The notes under the pieces are model-generated. The model did no database searches. It saw nothing but the letters and a program-made list of their open reading frames with translations, and was not told the origin of the DNA. Below are positions 1 to 11,388 of a DNA stretch of 64,000 nt, in pieces; positions within the stretch are counted from its first letter, which is position 1; every line of letters starts with the position of its first letter. Source of the DNA: Spirometra erinaceieuropaei (lineage: Eukaryota; Platyhelminthes; Cestoda; Diphyllobothriidea; Diphyllobothriidae); the NCBI GenBank assembly GCA_902702965.1, contig CACRXP010000162.1, positions 715,490 to 779,489 of the forward strand, written 5' to 3'. The translations under genes and the position numbers were made by a program.

Positions 1-1050
1 TGTACTTATGAGTGCATTTGCCAATCTTTGCCATTGAAGCTATTCGTTCATTCGGCGTTACCATCAACAAAATTGGACACCATATTTGACCGAATCAGCC
101 GCTCTTTGAACATGGCCAACATAAAACGTCCGAATTCTAGATCCGGTGAATCGCCGAACAGTTTCGGTAGGCAGCAAACAGTTGATTTGCTGCTGCGTTA
201 TGCATTTCATTCATCCATGAAGGGTACGTAGCCCACGTATTATGTAGAAAATTGTTTAATAATTTGGCATGACTAGGCTGATACATTCAGTCGGTTGTCT
301 GCATGAGTGTGCATCATATACTTCAATAAGTAATGACAGGATTATTCGCATTAACGATATCTTCAAGATAACTGTTATTTCTTATCGCCTCAATACCACA
401 TTTTGTGTTTTCTGGTAAATCAAGATCATTCACATTTATTCGGCTGTTTTGCTTGATGCATATGAGTCACGTTCTGAGTAAGATAAGATTATAGTGAATT
501 CAGGCAGGTTAAGTCAGTTGGTTTACCCAACGTATGAAAAATTAAATCTTGAAAACATGAAAAGGCCCATCTAAAATGTTGACATGTAATCGTAAATGTT
601 TAGAATGTCAACTGGCCACCAAGAAATAAACATAAGAAAGATTGGAGCCTAACACTAGGGGAAAAATGAACAAGTGATTGCGTAGACGATGTGAATCTCC
701 CGTGGAGGGTGAGACATGTCATTAAGAGAAGGTAGTGACAAGTAGGGGCGTGACTCACAGAGGCGTATGAAAGATGGAAAATAATTACTGTTCTAGATGA
801 GTAGACATAAACAAACACAAAAGTGATAAGCAGCCGGCAGGGTTGCAAAACAAAACTACACTCTTAGTCCACGCAGTATTTAAGGCTCTTATTGTGGCTC
901 GAATACTTCAGACACCGTAGCACAATTTAAAGGGTTAGACCCGATTTAGGCTAATAAATGTATGAACTAAACTAACTCTGCCACGGCAGTTTTTTTTCGT
1001 AACCCCTCGGCAACTTACTTCGAACGAGACTGATGCTATAACTGGTTTTT
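1..1050. other. Unrecognised non-coding DNA
   Basis: I see no recognisable gene or element here. Short open frames exist (for example near 28-231 plus and 600-848 minus) but they have no family motifs. A short T-run lies near 990. Confidence 0.5.
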
Positions 1051-1051
1051 C

Positions 1052-1330
1052 AGCCTGTTAATCACCTCAGAAATTAAGTGTACAAGTTTATAATAAAACC
1101 TTCGGAACGAAGCTTTATATGCTGAGTGCGAGATTATAAAGGGTTATTTGGGCCGAGACTCAACAGCTTCAACGGGACACCACCTTGATATTCATAAACT
1201 GCCGACCTGTGTATAGTACTGGCTGCCTATTTGCAGTTTATGAATATTACGTGGTAATCCCGCTGAAACTGCCGAGTTTCGGCTCAAATAGTCACTCTAA
1301 GTTTCAGGGAAAACCAATAAAATTACATTC
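1052..1330 (+). repeat. R-family dispersed repeat, copy 1, with palindromic core
   Basis: A block starting at CCTGTTAATCACCTCAG is repeated in the same orientation near 1717-1883. It contains a perfect 14-bp inverted repeat: TATTCATAAACTGC at 1189-1202 and its complement at 1233-1246, with a 30-base spacer. The core words CTGCCGAC and AGTACTGGCTGCC recur in copies near 2040, 10180, 10770, 11050 and 36820. It is probably a non-autonomous mobile element, but I could not define its termini or target duplications. Confidence 0.6.
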
Positions 1331-1716
1331 CGAACGAGGCACTTCAAAGATGCTGGTTAGTTTCCGGGGAGAGGGAAAGGAACTAGAACTTCAAAACTAT
1401 GACATCAACCAAAAACACGCAAGGAGCACTGGGGAACGCAGTGACGGGCTGAATCAATTGCAGCTGTGCCACGCAACGGCAGAATGTGATGGATACACAC
1501 TTCTGGGCGTTTAACTAGCACCTGTGTTTTCAGTGTGGCAAATTACAGAACATGTGCACGGCTGATCTTTGGTTTAGTTGTTCTGTTGCAAATATTAATT
1601 GACTAGATTTGATCTTCTGGAAGTTAACCGCACTGCATTTTCTTTGGAATACCCGGACTGATTCACATTTCCTGTGTTCGCTTTATCCGCTGTTAACTGC
1701 GCGAGCAAGCCTGAAC

Positions 1717-2150
1717 CAGCCTGTTAATCACCTCAGAAATTAAATGTGCTTACTTAGAATAAAGCATTCGGAATGAAGCTTTACATGATCTGCGCAAGAT
1801 TATAAATGGCTATCTGGACCGAGACTCAACAGCTTCAGTGGTGTAACCGCGTGATATTCATAAACTGACGACCTGTGTATATTACTGTCTGTCACTTTTA
1901 ATGTCCTTGGAAATTATCTACGACGTTGGAGTATATCAGTTTATTCAATGTCTATAGGCACAAACCGAGAATTTTATGTATGAATATTGTGGCCAATGTC
2001 CATCAGCCACAGCGGGTAACCGCGTTATATTCATTAACTGACAACAGGCAGCTAGTAGTATGTTTCAGGTTAAGTTGATACCACATTAGCATATCATCCG
2101 AGCCGTCGCCAAATTTTTGGTTTTTAAAAATCCCGGTTAAGCGTTTGTTG
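1717..2150 (+). repeat. R-family dispersed repeat, copies 2 and 3
   Basis: 1717-1883 is a diverged direct repeat of 1052-1210. It is followed at about 1905-2085 by another R-type segment with the words CATCAGCCACAGCGGGTAACC and GCAGCTAGTAGTAT. That second segment matches 36680-36865 closely, including the GGTAACCGCGT and GGCAGCTAGTAGTAT words. No coding content is visible. Confidence 0.55.
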
Positions 2151-2299
2151 TGGACCAGTAAGTGTTGTGGTTTGCCTAGGTGCGGGTTTACGCCGTCCAC
2201 ATATATGTAGATCCGGTTTTAATGCAGGTGTCTCGACATGTTGCGAAACGTATTCCAGGCAAACCTCTGATATACTAGCATTTGGTGAGACGGGCAGTA

Positions 2300-2456
2300 C
2301 GGTGCGTGACGGATCCCACGAAATGTTGGCAAAAATTCTGAAATGTATTTTTGAATAGGAGGGATTACTTAGGTGGGGTTGTAATATTGATTATTATGCG
2401 ACATATTCCTGTCATATTTCGGACTTGACAGGATGTCAGTTTTTAAATGTAATTCT
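2300..2456. mobile_element. Foldback element FB-A, left arm running into the gap
   Basis: The end reads CGGTGCGTGACGG directly after a TA dinucleotide (2298-2299). It is followed by the GAAATGTTGGC, CTGAAATG and GGATTACTTAGG words found in the arms of the complete copies at 11389, 21515 and 44142. The sequence then enters the assembly gap. Complete copies are 970-1000 bp, so the rest of this one would fit inside the gap. Confidence 0.7.
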
Positions 2457-3330
2457 NNNNNNNNNNNNNNNNNNNNNNNNNNNNNNNNNNNNNNNNNNNN
2501 NNNNNNNNNNNNNNNNNNNNNNNNNNNNNNNNNNNNNNNNNNNNNNNNNNNNNNNNNNNNNNNNNNNNNNNNNNNNNNNNNNNNNNNNNNNNNNNNNNNN
2601 NNNNNNNNNNNNNNNNNNNNNNNNNNNNNNNNNNNNNNNNNNNNNNNNNNNNNNNNNNNNNNNNNNNNNNNNNNNNNNNNNNNNNNNNNNNNNNNNNNNN
2701 NNNNNNNNNNNNNNNNNNNNNNNNNNNNNNNNNNNNNNNNNNNNNNNNNNNNNNNNNNNNNNNNNNNNNNNNNNNNNNNNNNNNNNNNNNNNNNNNNNNN
2801 NNNNNNNNNNNNNNNNNNNNNNNNNNNNNNNNNNNNNNNNNNNNNNNNNNNNNNNNNNNNNNNNNNNNNNNNNNNNNNNNNNNNNNNNNNNNNNNNNNNN
2901 NNNNNNNNNNNNNNNNNNNNNNNNNNNNNNNNNNNNNNNNNNNNNNNNNNNNNNNNNNNNNNNNNNNNNNNNNNNNNNNNNNNNNNNNNNNNNNNNNNNN
3001 NNNNNNNNNNNNNNNNNNNNNNNNNNNNNNNNNNNNNNNNNNNNNNNNNNNNNNNNNNNNNNNNNNNNNNNNNNNNNNNNNNNNNNNNNNNNNNNNNNNN
3101 NNNNNNNNNNNNNNNNNNNNNNNNNNNNNNNNNNNNNNNNNNNNNNNNNNNNNNNNNNNNNNNNNNNNNNNNNNNNNNNNNNNNNNNNNNNNNNNNNNNN
3201 NNNNNNNNNNNNNNNNNNNNNNNNNNNNNNNNNNNNNNNNNNNNNNNNNNNNNNNNNNNNNNNNNNNNNNNNNNNNNNNNNNNNNNNNNNNNNNNNNNNN
3301 NNNNNNNNNNNNNNNNNNNNNNNNNNNNNN
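2457..3330. other. Assembly gap (874 N)
   Basis: Every base is N. Long frames that appear to cross it are artefacts. The preceding sequence is the arm of a foldback element with a long inverted repeat, a structure that commonly breaks short-read assemblies. Confidence 1.
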
Positions 3331-5127
3331 GCATATCACTCAAACCATACTTGCTTGAATCGCAGAGCAAAGACGATAGGGGGTTGGACAGAAAAAGAGG
3401 GAAACCCCATATTTCAGATGGCCTTGCGCTTAACTCCAGGAGATACCTCTTCCTCGACACTAACCCTTATAAACTTGATCCCCTGGAAATCAGCATAGGA
3501 GCTCATGTCCTCGTGCCCTATCAGTGGGAATAATGTGTTTCAGCTGGCGGCATTGCAGAATATACGCGGGAACTAATTAAACGATTTCATAGCGGGAGCT
3601 TATTCCGCAGTGCTCTAGAAGGCTTTGTATTTGTGGTACTTGCCAGGTGGTTCGTACCACGGACTCAGACGCGCCGATGTACTGCCCGTTGTACACTCAC
3701 TTTAGAAGAAAACAAGTCAGGATGTCTGATTGGGGACGGCGCTATCCCCCAGAAAGCACCTCAGAGAACAATGAGAAGCAGACCTATTAGGAATTTTATT
3801 TACCTCGTCAGGTTTATGCGATTATTTTGTCACAACGCGTACCAACTCCTCCCAGTTAAAGAAAATTGCATTATTCTCGCAACTTGTTTGATAAGCAGTG
3901 AGCCAAATGCTTTCTCTATGGGAGCATCATTGGCATATACATGCTCTTCTGCTCCAGGAAAGTTAGATCGTTTCTTGAAAGAGATCAATCATGTTGCCAG
4001 ACCTGTGCCCTTTATGACTCTGCTGGGGGAGGTGAGAGAGTCAATTAATCGCGTCTGCTTTCATGTTTTTAGGGTAAATGCATCCATAGCAATGAAAGGA
4101 CTGCATTTGTTGGGACTTATCCAATTCTTGCGACTCGATACTCTTAACTAAACAAAAACAGATATGCTATGCACACGTCGTACGTGGTAATTGGGTGCGG
4201 TTCTACCCCCTGTCTCCCCTTAAATCGGTAATTTTCTACAGACGATCGCATATTTTTTCTCACCGTGATGGGCAAACACCGATGTAGTTGGCCTATCGTC
4301 TTCCTTTAAACAGGAACCTGGGATGCGCATATTCTCTTCCATTCGCAAATCAACTCTGTCTATAAAAGCATGCGACTACCTACCAGGTAGTTAGGCTTCC
4401 ACTTTAAAAATTCAAAAATGTCAAACCTTAAGGGTTCGAACGTCTCCTATGCCAAGATAAGCAAACTTTGATCCTCGCTGGCAGTTCTCTGACATCTGGT
4501 TCTCTGCCGGTAGATGCGCTTGCGCTCATAATGGAAATACTGGTCTTAAACATGGCTGCCCAGTCATTCTGGTCCTCCGACGCGTTGTGGTGCTGTTGTT
4601 GGTTAAAAGCCAGATCATGTGTTCGTTGTGAACCAGGAGGTGTGATGGCAAGCAGAGGTGAGGGCACGGCCGGGAAAAGCACCTGAGCCCTTCCTCACCC
4701 TCGGCCTTCTTAAGTATGACTTGTCACTGCGTTCAAGTGGGGGGCGGAGGGTGTGCGGTAGATGCTGCGAAAGTCCGTTCAAAATATAAAATAATTCACG
4801 CGCCAGTAACCATGCCTGCTCTCAACTTGTATTGGAACGGACAGTGGATATCTTCGGTTGCGACGGTCGAATGTCGTCATTTTGCGTTTTGCGAAATTCC
4901 GAACGCCTGTGATCGGATATACTTGAACGCCTTCCTTGGAAATCCTACAAAGTCGAATTGCCATCACCGCAGAGGTCTGTTTTTTGTCCCATGAGATTTT
5001 CATCAAACAAATTCTGGTAAACAAATGTAAGTAATCCAGTTTGGGTTTCGACAACAGGGTGGTTTTTATTCCTTTTTTAAAATTGCACACACCGAACGCT
5101 GCTTAGAAATGCCCTCTATAACAGACC
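3331..5127. other. Unrecognised non-coding DNA
   Basis: A 172-codon open frame (3633-4151 plus) begins only at a GTG and has no recognisable domain, so I do not call it a gene. The words GGTAGATGCTGCGAAAGTC and AATTCACGCG near 4755-4805 have diverged counterparts near 61570-61615, which suggests a dispersed repeat. Nothing else is recognised. Confidence 0.45.
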
Positions 5128-5221
5128 AAAGTAACTTTTGCTGATAGAAGCGAACAGGCGAGTTCCAGGTAGCAGTTCAAAAGAAGAAGATGCAATCACT
5201 GGAACAAGAAATTTATTAGCC

Positions 5222-5262
5222 TAAAGTTTCGGATTCTCAATTGAATCCATCATCAGAGACAT
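5222..5262 (-). ncRNA. Hammerhead-like ribozyme motif in PLE1 leading end
   Basis: On the minus strand the order is CTGATGA, a 6-bp stem II (GGATTC/GAATCC) and GAAAC. A short stem I can form from GUCU before the core and AGGC after the presumed UU cleavage position. One extra base sits between CTGATGA and stem II. Hammerheads at PLE ends are established in the literature. Activity here is untested, and stem III is nearly absent. Confidence 0.6.
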
Positions 5263-5394
5263 TCGCAGATAAAGGTGATGGTGGCACCATGAGTGCAGTA
5301 TTTATAGCACGTGGCTGCCGTGGACCGTATGCGCACTGCAATTTACAGTTCTCACAATCACCGCTGGGGTCGTAATTGATGCGGTGGTGGCTTG

Positions 5395-5811
5395 TCAGTC
5401 CGAGTCCGAGTCGTTAATTGCCGTGATTTCGTCATCCGTGCTGGATGCTGGTGTGACGATTGCTCGGCAAATTGGCCCACTGTCACTGTGATAATTGCTC
5501 GCGCGCGCCCTCCCCACGTCACTGATTCTCCAGCCCAAGGAAATTCGCAGCATGACATATGGTACCGGGAGGTCATTTTGCTTGTTGATGGATTGTGGGT
5601 CTAAGAACCATGACTCAAGCAGCTCGGGGCTCACGAGGTTGTCAAAACTTGCGAGGATTTCGGCGTCTTGAAATTTAAAAATATGGCCGGGTCCCGTCGT
5701 GTGTGACGCCACCTGAGAGTTAGCGTCTCCCCGCCTCACTGCTGTCGCGTGCTCGACAATTCGCGTACGGAGTAATCTCCCAGTTTCTCCGACATAGTTG
5801 CTTTGTCCGCA
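5395..5811 (-). pseudogene. PLE1 inverted leading copy: GIY-YIG endonuclease fragment
   Basis: On the minus strand this reads CGQSNYVGETGRLLRTR, then a VEHATAV-type helix, then SQVASHTTGPGHIF, AEILASFDNLVS and LLESWFLDPQSINK. This is the second half of the GIY-YIG nuclease domain followed by the PLE C-terminal tail (NDLPVPY onward). It is the same protein as the plus-strand copy at 6575-7099, with visible substitutions. There is a frame change near the NYVG motif. It begins at the internal junction at 5811 and cannot make a complete protein. Confidence 0.8.
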
Positions 5812-5820
5812 ACACCGATT

Positions 5821-6644
5821 TCAACACCACAGTCAACTCGTCAACGCAATTATTGGAGAAACTTAAAGGAGTAAGCCTCTTGCCAAGCAATGTCATGGTT
5901 TCCTTTGATGTCACGTCCCTTTTTACTTCTATCCTGCAGGACCTGGCAGTCGAGACCATCGAACTACTTCTACAAGAGGAAAACGACGAAACGGAGAATC
6001 GCCTCGGACTCGCCCAAATCACCCGGCTCCCGAAGTTCTGTCTCAAGACGTACTTTACGTTCGACGGAACAATCTATGAGCAGGTGAAAGGAACGCCAAT
6101 GGGTTCACCGATTTCGGAACTCATAGCCGAGGCGGTCCTACAACGGCTGGATTCGCTGCACTTCCGACACCAGAGACCGAAGTTCTGGGCTCGGTATGTG
6201 AATGACACCTTCGTCGTCATCGAACGGGTTCAGGTGCTGACGTTCAAAGAACCTCTCAACACCGTCTACCCGAAAATTCAGTTTACGATGGAGAAGAAGG
6301 AGGAGGAAAACAATAAGCTGGCCTTCCTGGATGCCCTCGTCTGCCGCAAAGATTGTGGTAGCCTAAAAACCAAAATGGTCAGGAAAGCAACAAATGCGAC
6401 GCAAATACTGAACTTCAATAGCAACCACCCGATCAGTCACAAACGCAGTTGCGTAAGGGCGCTATACCGGCGCTTTGAGACGCACTGCAGTGAAATGAAA
6501 GACAGAGTTGCTGAATTACAATATCTTCGACGGGTAATGAGAGCCAATGGCTACCCGCACAACTTTGTTAAACAGTGCATACGCAAAGGACACCAGAGAC
6601 CAAATCCAACCGGCCCCAAATTTTGGCGGCCCTTCCGTACGTGA
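5821..6644 (+). pseudogene. PLE1 reverse transcriptase, truncated and mutated
   Basis: The frame reads from NSSTQLLEKLKG into the core motifs: VMVSFDVTSLFTSI (motif A), YEQVKGTPMGSPIS (motif B) and ARYVNDTFVVIE (motif C). It continues through NKLAFLDALV, RKATNATQILNFNSNHP, HKRSCVRALYRR and ANGYPHNFVKQCIRKG. Motif C should read YVDDTF, so the first catalytic aspartate is Asn here. The N-terminal part of the RT is missing. A one-base shift near 6620-6640 moves the protein into the next frame, where the GIY-YIG part follows. The family assignment rests on GTPMGSPIS, the NSNHP block and the linked nuclease. Confidence 0.9.
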
Positions 6645-7099
6645 AGAACGTCTCGGAAGCCGTCGGTCGTCTTTTCACTGCACTTGGAGTTGGGATTGCG
6701 CACAGGCCGGAAGCAACCATTAGGCGCCAAGTCATAAGGCCAAAAGACCCGCTGTCACTGCAGGAAACGTCTGGAGTCGTTTATCGGATCTGGCGTAGAT
6801 GCGGACAAAGCAACTATGTCGGAGAAACTGGGAGATTACTCCGTACGCGAATTGCCGAGCACGAGACAGCAGTGAGGCGAGAAGACGCTAACTCTCAGGT
6901 GGCGACGCACTCGACGGAACCCGGCCATATTTTCCAATTTCAAGACGCCGAAATCCTCGCAAGTTTTGACAACCGCGTGAGCCGCAAGCTGCTCGAGTCA
7001 TGGCTCTCAGGCCCGCAATCCACCAAAAAGCAGATAAAGGTGCGAATTTCTCTGATGTTGGGTTCGATTGAGAATCCGAAACATTTCTTGTTCCAGTAA
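6575..7099 (+). pseudogene. PLE1 GIY-YIG endonuclease domain
   Basis: This is the continuation of the PLE1 polyprotein after the frameshift. It has ALPYVKNVSEAVGRLFTALG and GIAHRPEATIRRQV as the linker between RT and nuclease. Next come SGVVYRIWRRCG and SNYVGETGRLLRTRIAEH, which supply the paired tyrosines, the Arg and the His of the GIY-YIG fold, and LLESWLSGPQS with the conserved Glu. The catalytic pattern looks preserved although the RT is not. In PLEs this domain nicks the target for retrotransposition. The last codons before the stop run into the 3' hammerhead-like region. Confidence 0.88.
7044..7095 (+). ncRNA. Degenerate hammerhead-like motif at PLE1 3' end
   Basis: CTGATGT (last core A lost), a stem II made from GGGTTC/GAATCC, and GAAAC lie at 7052-7082. 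The motif is the inverted counterpart of 5222-5262, followed by the shared word TTTCTTGTTCCAGTAATCGC. The core substitution should inactivate it. Confidence 0.5.
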
Positions 7100-7130
7100 T
7101 CGCATCTTCGTCATCTGAAAAGTAACTTTT

Positions 7131-7709
7131 TTTCAGTAGAATAATGATAACATTTCAGGCAGAATTAACGTAGGTAGTCTATATAAGGGTTTTCTCCGAA
7201 CATAACTTTTACACAGTAAAAAAAACCCTCATGCCCGTAGTTCATTCATCATACTGGCAGATGATTACGGCTGCTTGAGAGGGAGCGTGTCTTTTCGCGT
7301 GAATTGGTCTATAAGAAAGGCGGCTTATGGAACACTTAATTCATTCTACCCGCAGCTTATCCCATTAAGTTAAAATATACGTTGAATAAGGGCTGCACTA
7401 ATAAAAAAGGGAGACGGGAAATAGAACTGGACCACCCATCAAATAAGAGAACAAGACCATCCCGTCTGTGGGTACTACCTCAGAAGCCGCAACGTGTGGT
7501 CCTCAGTGTTATTTAAAAACTGCGTCCGACTTAGTGTATTGAAGGAGGCAAGGGTAAAAACGTAAAAGAAATTTCGATTTTTCTTCCTTCAGTCGCCTAT
7601 CGGTTGCAAATCTAAGTCAAACCTACTGATGATATGATCTAGGGCCCTGAAGCATAATGTCTGTCCAAAGCGGCGACAATCGTTTGGCCATTATTTAGAC
7701 ACACGAAAT
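7131..7709. other. Unrecognised non-coding DNA
   Basis: I see no gene, RNA or element between the PLE1 right flank and the next foldback fragment. Confidence 0.4.
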
Positions 7710-8289
7710 CATTTCATCGTACCCGGCCGTTTACCACAGCTACTCATGAAGTGTACAACATAATCCGCATCCATTGCAAAATTTCATAGACTCCGTATGA
7801 TATTTTCTAAAGACATAGAAAAATATACGATTTTCTTTATGCGGTAGGCATGTACCTTGTAGATTGAAATCACTAAGCACCAATGCAACGAATGATCGAG
7901 CTCCAATTTATTCGACAATTAGCAAACTTTTAAAACCCTAATTATATTCCTTCTGTAAGTATAAACTATAGAGAAGACATAATTCTCTATCAGACGACTA
8001 AAAGAAAGCATATTTTTGTTTATGGCTGCTATAGAATATATTTGAATTTGCAAGACCATCGAAAATCAATAGGAAGAACGCATGTTACTTAAGTAGTCAC
8101 TTTTTACCGAGTTCGATTTGTACAGATTAAAGAGCAGTGGATTCAAAAGCTGACATCCTGTCGACTACGAAATATTATAGGGCTATGTCGTGAGATAATC
8201 AGTCTTACAACCGCGTCTAAGTAATTCTTCCTGATCGAAAAGGCATTTGAGAATTTCAGCCAAAATTTCATGAGAACAGTCACTCACTG
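7710..8289. mobile_element. Foldback element FB-A, truncated copy
   Basis: It contains the loop and right arm only. The loop words (CCGCATCCATTGCAAAATTTCAT, in part; CTTGTAGATTGAAATC) run in the same orientation as in the 21515 copy. The right arm ends GAGAACAGTCACTCACTG, matching the other FB-A ends. The following dinucleotide is TG rather than TA. The left arm is missing. Confidence 0.7.
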
Positions 8290-8290
8290 T

Positions 8291-9818
8291 GGATGCAGGG
8301 GAGGAATCTATGGGTTAGGGTTTCCCATCGATCTAAAAGTAGCCAGTTTTTATCCTTCAAGGTACGGCAAGACAAGTAAACGAAAATTAGCCCGATCTCT
8401 GGCTTAATAGAAGTTTATTCAGTTGATGAGTAACTGTCATCATTTAGTACTATCAGACACAGTCTACTTTTCATCGTGTGTCGGATGGACTCCAGCACGG
8501 CTGCTGTTATGGACCACCTGGGGCCTGTATATCCTCGATACAAATGTAACCCCATATTACATTAAAAGTAATGCAAGTGTTCAATTTTTGCAACTTAAAG
8601 GCCAAACAGATTCCAGTGACATCTTATAAATGGTCATAATTAATGCCGGAAGTAGTTGCTGACAGGAGTAGCAGTCGGGAAGGAGATGCGACCTCTAGAA
8701 AACGGGTGTGAATTTGAAACGCCAGGTGAACAAAGCTCATGTTCCAACCGAGTCTCCCTCTTTGGAGCTGGAAGTAATCTCAAAATATTCTCTCATGATA
8801 CCGTCCAGACCGGCATTAAATGTAACCTTTTTACGATTAATTAACAATGTCACGCTACATTTTAGTAGAAAATGCCACCCAAATCAAGCTGAAATTCGGC
8901 CGAAACTGTCTATTGACGACTAAACCTGCTGCATCTATAAATTTATTTTGTTTTATCTTAAGAAATCCCTCTTAAATTAGAAAGTTAGAATAAAATTTAA
9001 TGCTCAAAGTTATTCGGAGAAAATACTTGGCATCCGACATCAATGTTAATGAAGTTGCCTCAATTTGTACACGCTAATATGTAATAAGTTGATATGGAAA
9101 CAATATTTAAAGATCATGCAGCCGAATTTTGCAGAAATACCATCCTTTGCAAACCTCATTATGGTACTTCACTATTAAACGACTAAAAATAACATAGCAA
9201 GCAGTCATTCTTAAAGGAGAAATGCGCGACAGAAATATTCTAAATTATTTCGATGTGAGATATCATGCAATATTAGGAAGAGGTGGAGAGATATCAGCTA
9301 ACTGAAAATTCATTTTTTGATAGAGAAGGTGGAGATTATCATGGAATTAAATGTCGATGTGGGTGCGGTAAGTGAATCCGTCTATATGTCTTCCATACCA
9401 GCTGGATTTTAAATGCGCACCAAGTAAGATTTGGGACAGTTCCTAAAAATGATCTGTCCTGAAAACTGCAGCAAGAGCGGGTCCAAACAGGGACAAGTAA
9501 ATGATCCCGTCGAACGATAATGTCTCTCGGGATGCAACTTCTAATGCATTGTGACAGTTTAGGAAGCGTCAAATTTGTACTTGGGGAAGTTGACGGTTGT
9601 ATCTACGCGATGTCGACTTCCCTGACTCCTACCTCCCCAAACATGCACCGGCGGAAAGTCCGAATCTAGTTGACTGTAGGTGAGGTTGAGAGTGGCGGCT
9701 GACGCAGTATAATGCGCCGTTCAGTGCGTGTGCTAAGCGTGTCTGTTTCCCTAAGTGCTGTAACACAGCAGCCCGGCTGGCTTAATGTTTGCCGGACATC
9801 CGGTTAACCCAAAAGTAT
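8291..9818. other. Unrecognised non-coding DNA
   Basis: Only short frames (68-77 codons) without motifs are present. I recognise no element. Confidence 0.4.
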
Positions 9819-10965
9819 GCCTAAGATAACGACGCAACCCGCTGTGATGATTAGAATTGGGCAAATTCAAGGGGGAAGACTATGAGCCGTGCGTAATTCT
9901 GTCAGCGTATCTATACATCCGATCTAGTAGTCGGTCTTCAACGGACCTAAAAAAATCGAACGGTTTTCCCCTAAACTTACTATAGTGTCTTTCGATACAA
10001 TTGACTTTTGCACAAGGAACAACAGCCACGAAACCTAAATAATTGTAACCTTTTACTTTTCTCAGGAATCACTCGCTAACTTGGAGTAGACCAGTCCGTT
10101 TGAGACTTATAGATTCAGACTGAAATGCAATATGAATATTTGAGTCACCGTTCATCGGCGCAGCGACATAATCTTGTTATATTCAAAAACTGCCGACAGG
10201 CAGCCAGTAGTATATGCGTAGGTAGCGTGATATATTATATATATATACTGGCTAAAAAGCCCCAGCATACAGATATTCTGCCGCTGCATGACATAGCCGC
10301 AAGGGGTTCGGCCCACCAGTGGGTTCCTCCAAGCGTTCTCGTGTGCCTTCGCAGTAGATCATCTATTTTTTAAATTGTGGATTTGCTTAAGATGACGACG
10401 CAACCTGTTGTGAGGATTCGAATTAGGTAAAAATTCAAGGGCGAAGGCTATGTGCCGTCTGTAGTTCTGTTAGCGTATCTCTACATCCTATCTAGTAGTC
10501 GGTCTTCAAACGACCTAAAAATCGGAAGATGTTCCTCTAAACTTACTATAGTCTCCTTCGATACAACTGACTTTTGCGCAAGGAACGACAGCCTAAAAGC
10601 CTAAAGAAGTGTAACCTTTTACTTTTCTCAGAAACTATTCGCTGACTTGGAGTAGACCGGTCCATTTGAGACTTATATGCTCAAAATGAAATATAATAAT
10701 GATATAATAATAATTTGGGTCACCGTTCATCAGCACAGTGAAATAATAGTGCTATATTCAAAACGTGCTGACAGGCAGACAGTAGTATATGTATACGTAG
10801 CGTGATATATTATATGAAGCATCAGAGGTACTGGCTAAAAAGGCCCAGCATACAGATATTCTGCCGCTGCATGACATAGCTGCAAGAGGTTTGGCTCATC
10901 AGTAGGTTCCCTCAAGCGTTCTCTTGTACCTTCCTAGTAGATCATATAGTTTTTAAATTGTGGAT
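9819..10965 (+). repeat. Two-unit tandem duplication of about 570 bp containing R-family cores
   Basis: Unit 1 (9819-10384) and unit 2 (10385 to about 10965) align throughout. Both begin GCYTAAGATRACGACGCAAC, share GGTCTTCAA, GTAACCTTTTACTTTTCTCA, CAGATATTCTGCCGCTGCAT and CTTAGTAGATCAT-like words, and end TTTTTAAATTGTGGATTT. Each contains an R-family core (GCAGCCAGTAGTAT or its variant) near its middle. The difference in length comes from indels, including a TA microsatellite in unit 1 near 10236. Confidence 0.8.
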
Positions 10966-11200
10966 TTTAAATTTTCACACAAATTAGCTAGTTTTTGGCT
11001 GCTACCTGTGCTGTCAAGCACAGTATTTTGCGTTACCTATTCATATACTACTGGTTGCCTGTCGGCAGTTTTTAAATGTTACGCGGCTATTCCACTGCGC
11101 TTAACGGACGTCGGCCCAGATAATCAAAATAAATTTCAGTCTGAGCCTACAAATCTCAAATAGACTGGTCTACTCCAATTTGCGATTAATTCCTGGACAA
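10966..11200 (-). repeat. R-family dispersed repeat, inverted copy
   Basis: ATACTACTGGTTGCCTGTCGGCAG near 11045 (shown in part) is the reverse complement of the cores near 10180 and 10770. AGACTGGTCTACTCCAA near 11162 is the inverse of the TTGGAGTAGACCAGTC word at 10081 and its variant near 10640. Together with the two tandem units this makes a large inverted-repeat arrangement. Confidence 0.6.
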
Positions 11201-11388
11201 TTTCGAAACAGAAGTGTCCACCAGAAAAGCACACGGGAACGTTAAGATGGGCCTAATTATGAACCGAAGTCCTTGCAGCTGAACTACGCAGCGGCAAGCA
11301 TCTGCGTTTTGAAATTCGGTACATTGTGCTACCTATGCATCTGCATAATTGTCAAATATGAATATTGCAGAATTCGAGGTAAAGCATA

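Larger units (their letters stand above)
5140..7118 (+). mobile_element. Penelope-like retroelement PLE1 with inverted leading partial copy
   Basis: The 12-bp direct repeat AAAGTAACTTTT at 5128-5139 and 7119-7130 brackets the insertion. Two parts lie between. 5140-5811 is the 3' part of a PLE on the minus strand, with the GIY-YIG C-terminal region, 3' non-coding tail and hammerhead-like motif. 5812-7118 is a 5'-truncated PLE on the plus strand with RT and GIY-YIG. The junction is where the minus copy ends, in the codons for CGQSNYVG, and the plus copy begins inside the RT. Inverted partial copies in front of the body are a known PLE arrangement. Frameshifts and a mutated catalytic motif mark it as dead. 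Confidence 0.85.

Noticed and set aside
2369..3533. Open frames of 298-366 codons on both strands
   Set aside because: They consist almost entirely of the N gap and are not real.
3633..4151. 172-codon frame
   Set aside because: It begins at GTG, has no recognisable domain, no splice context and no repeat support.
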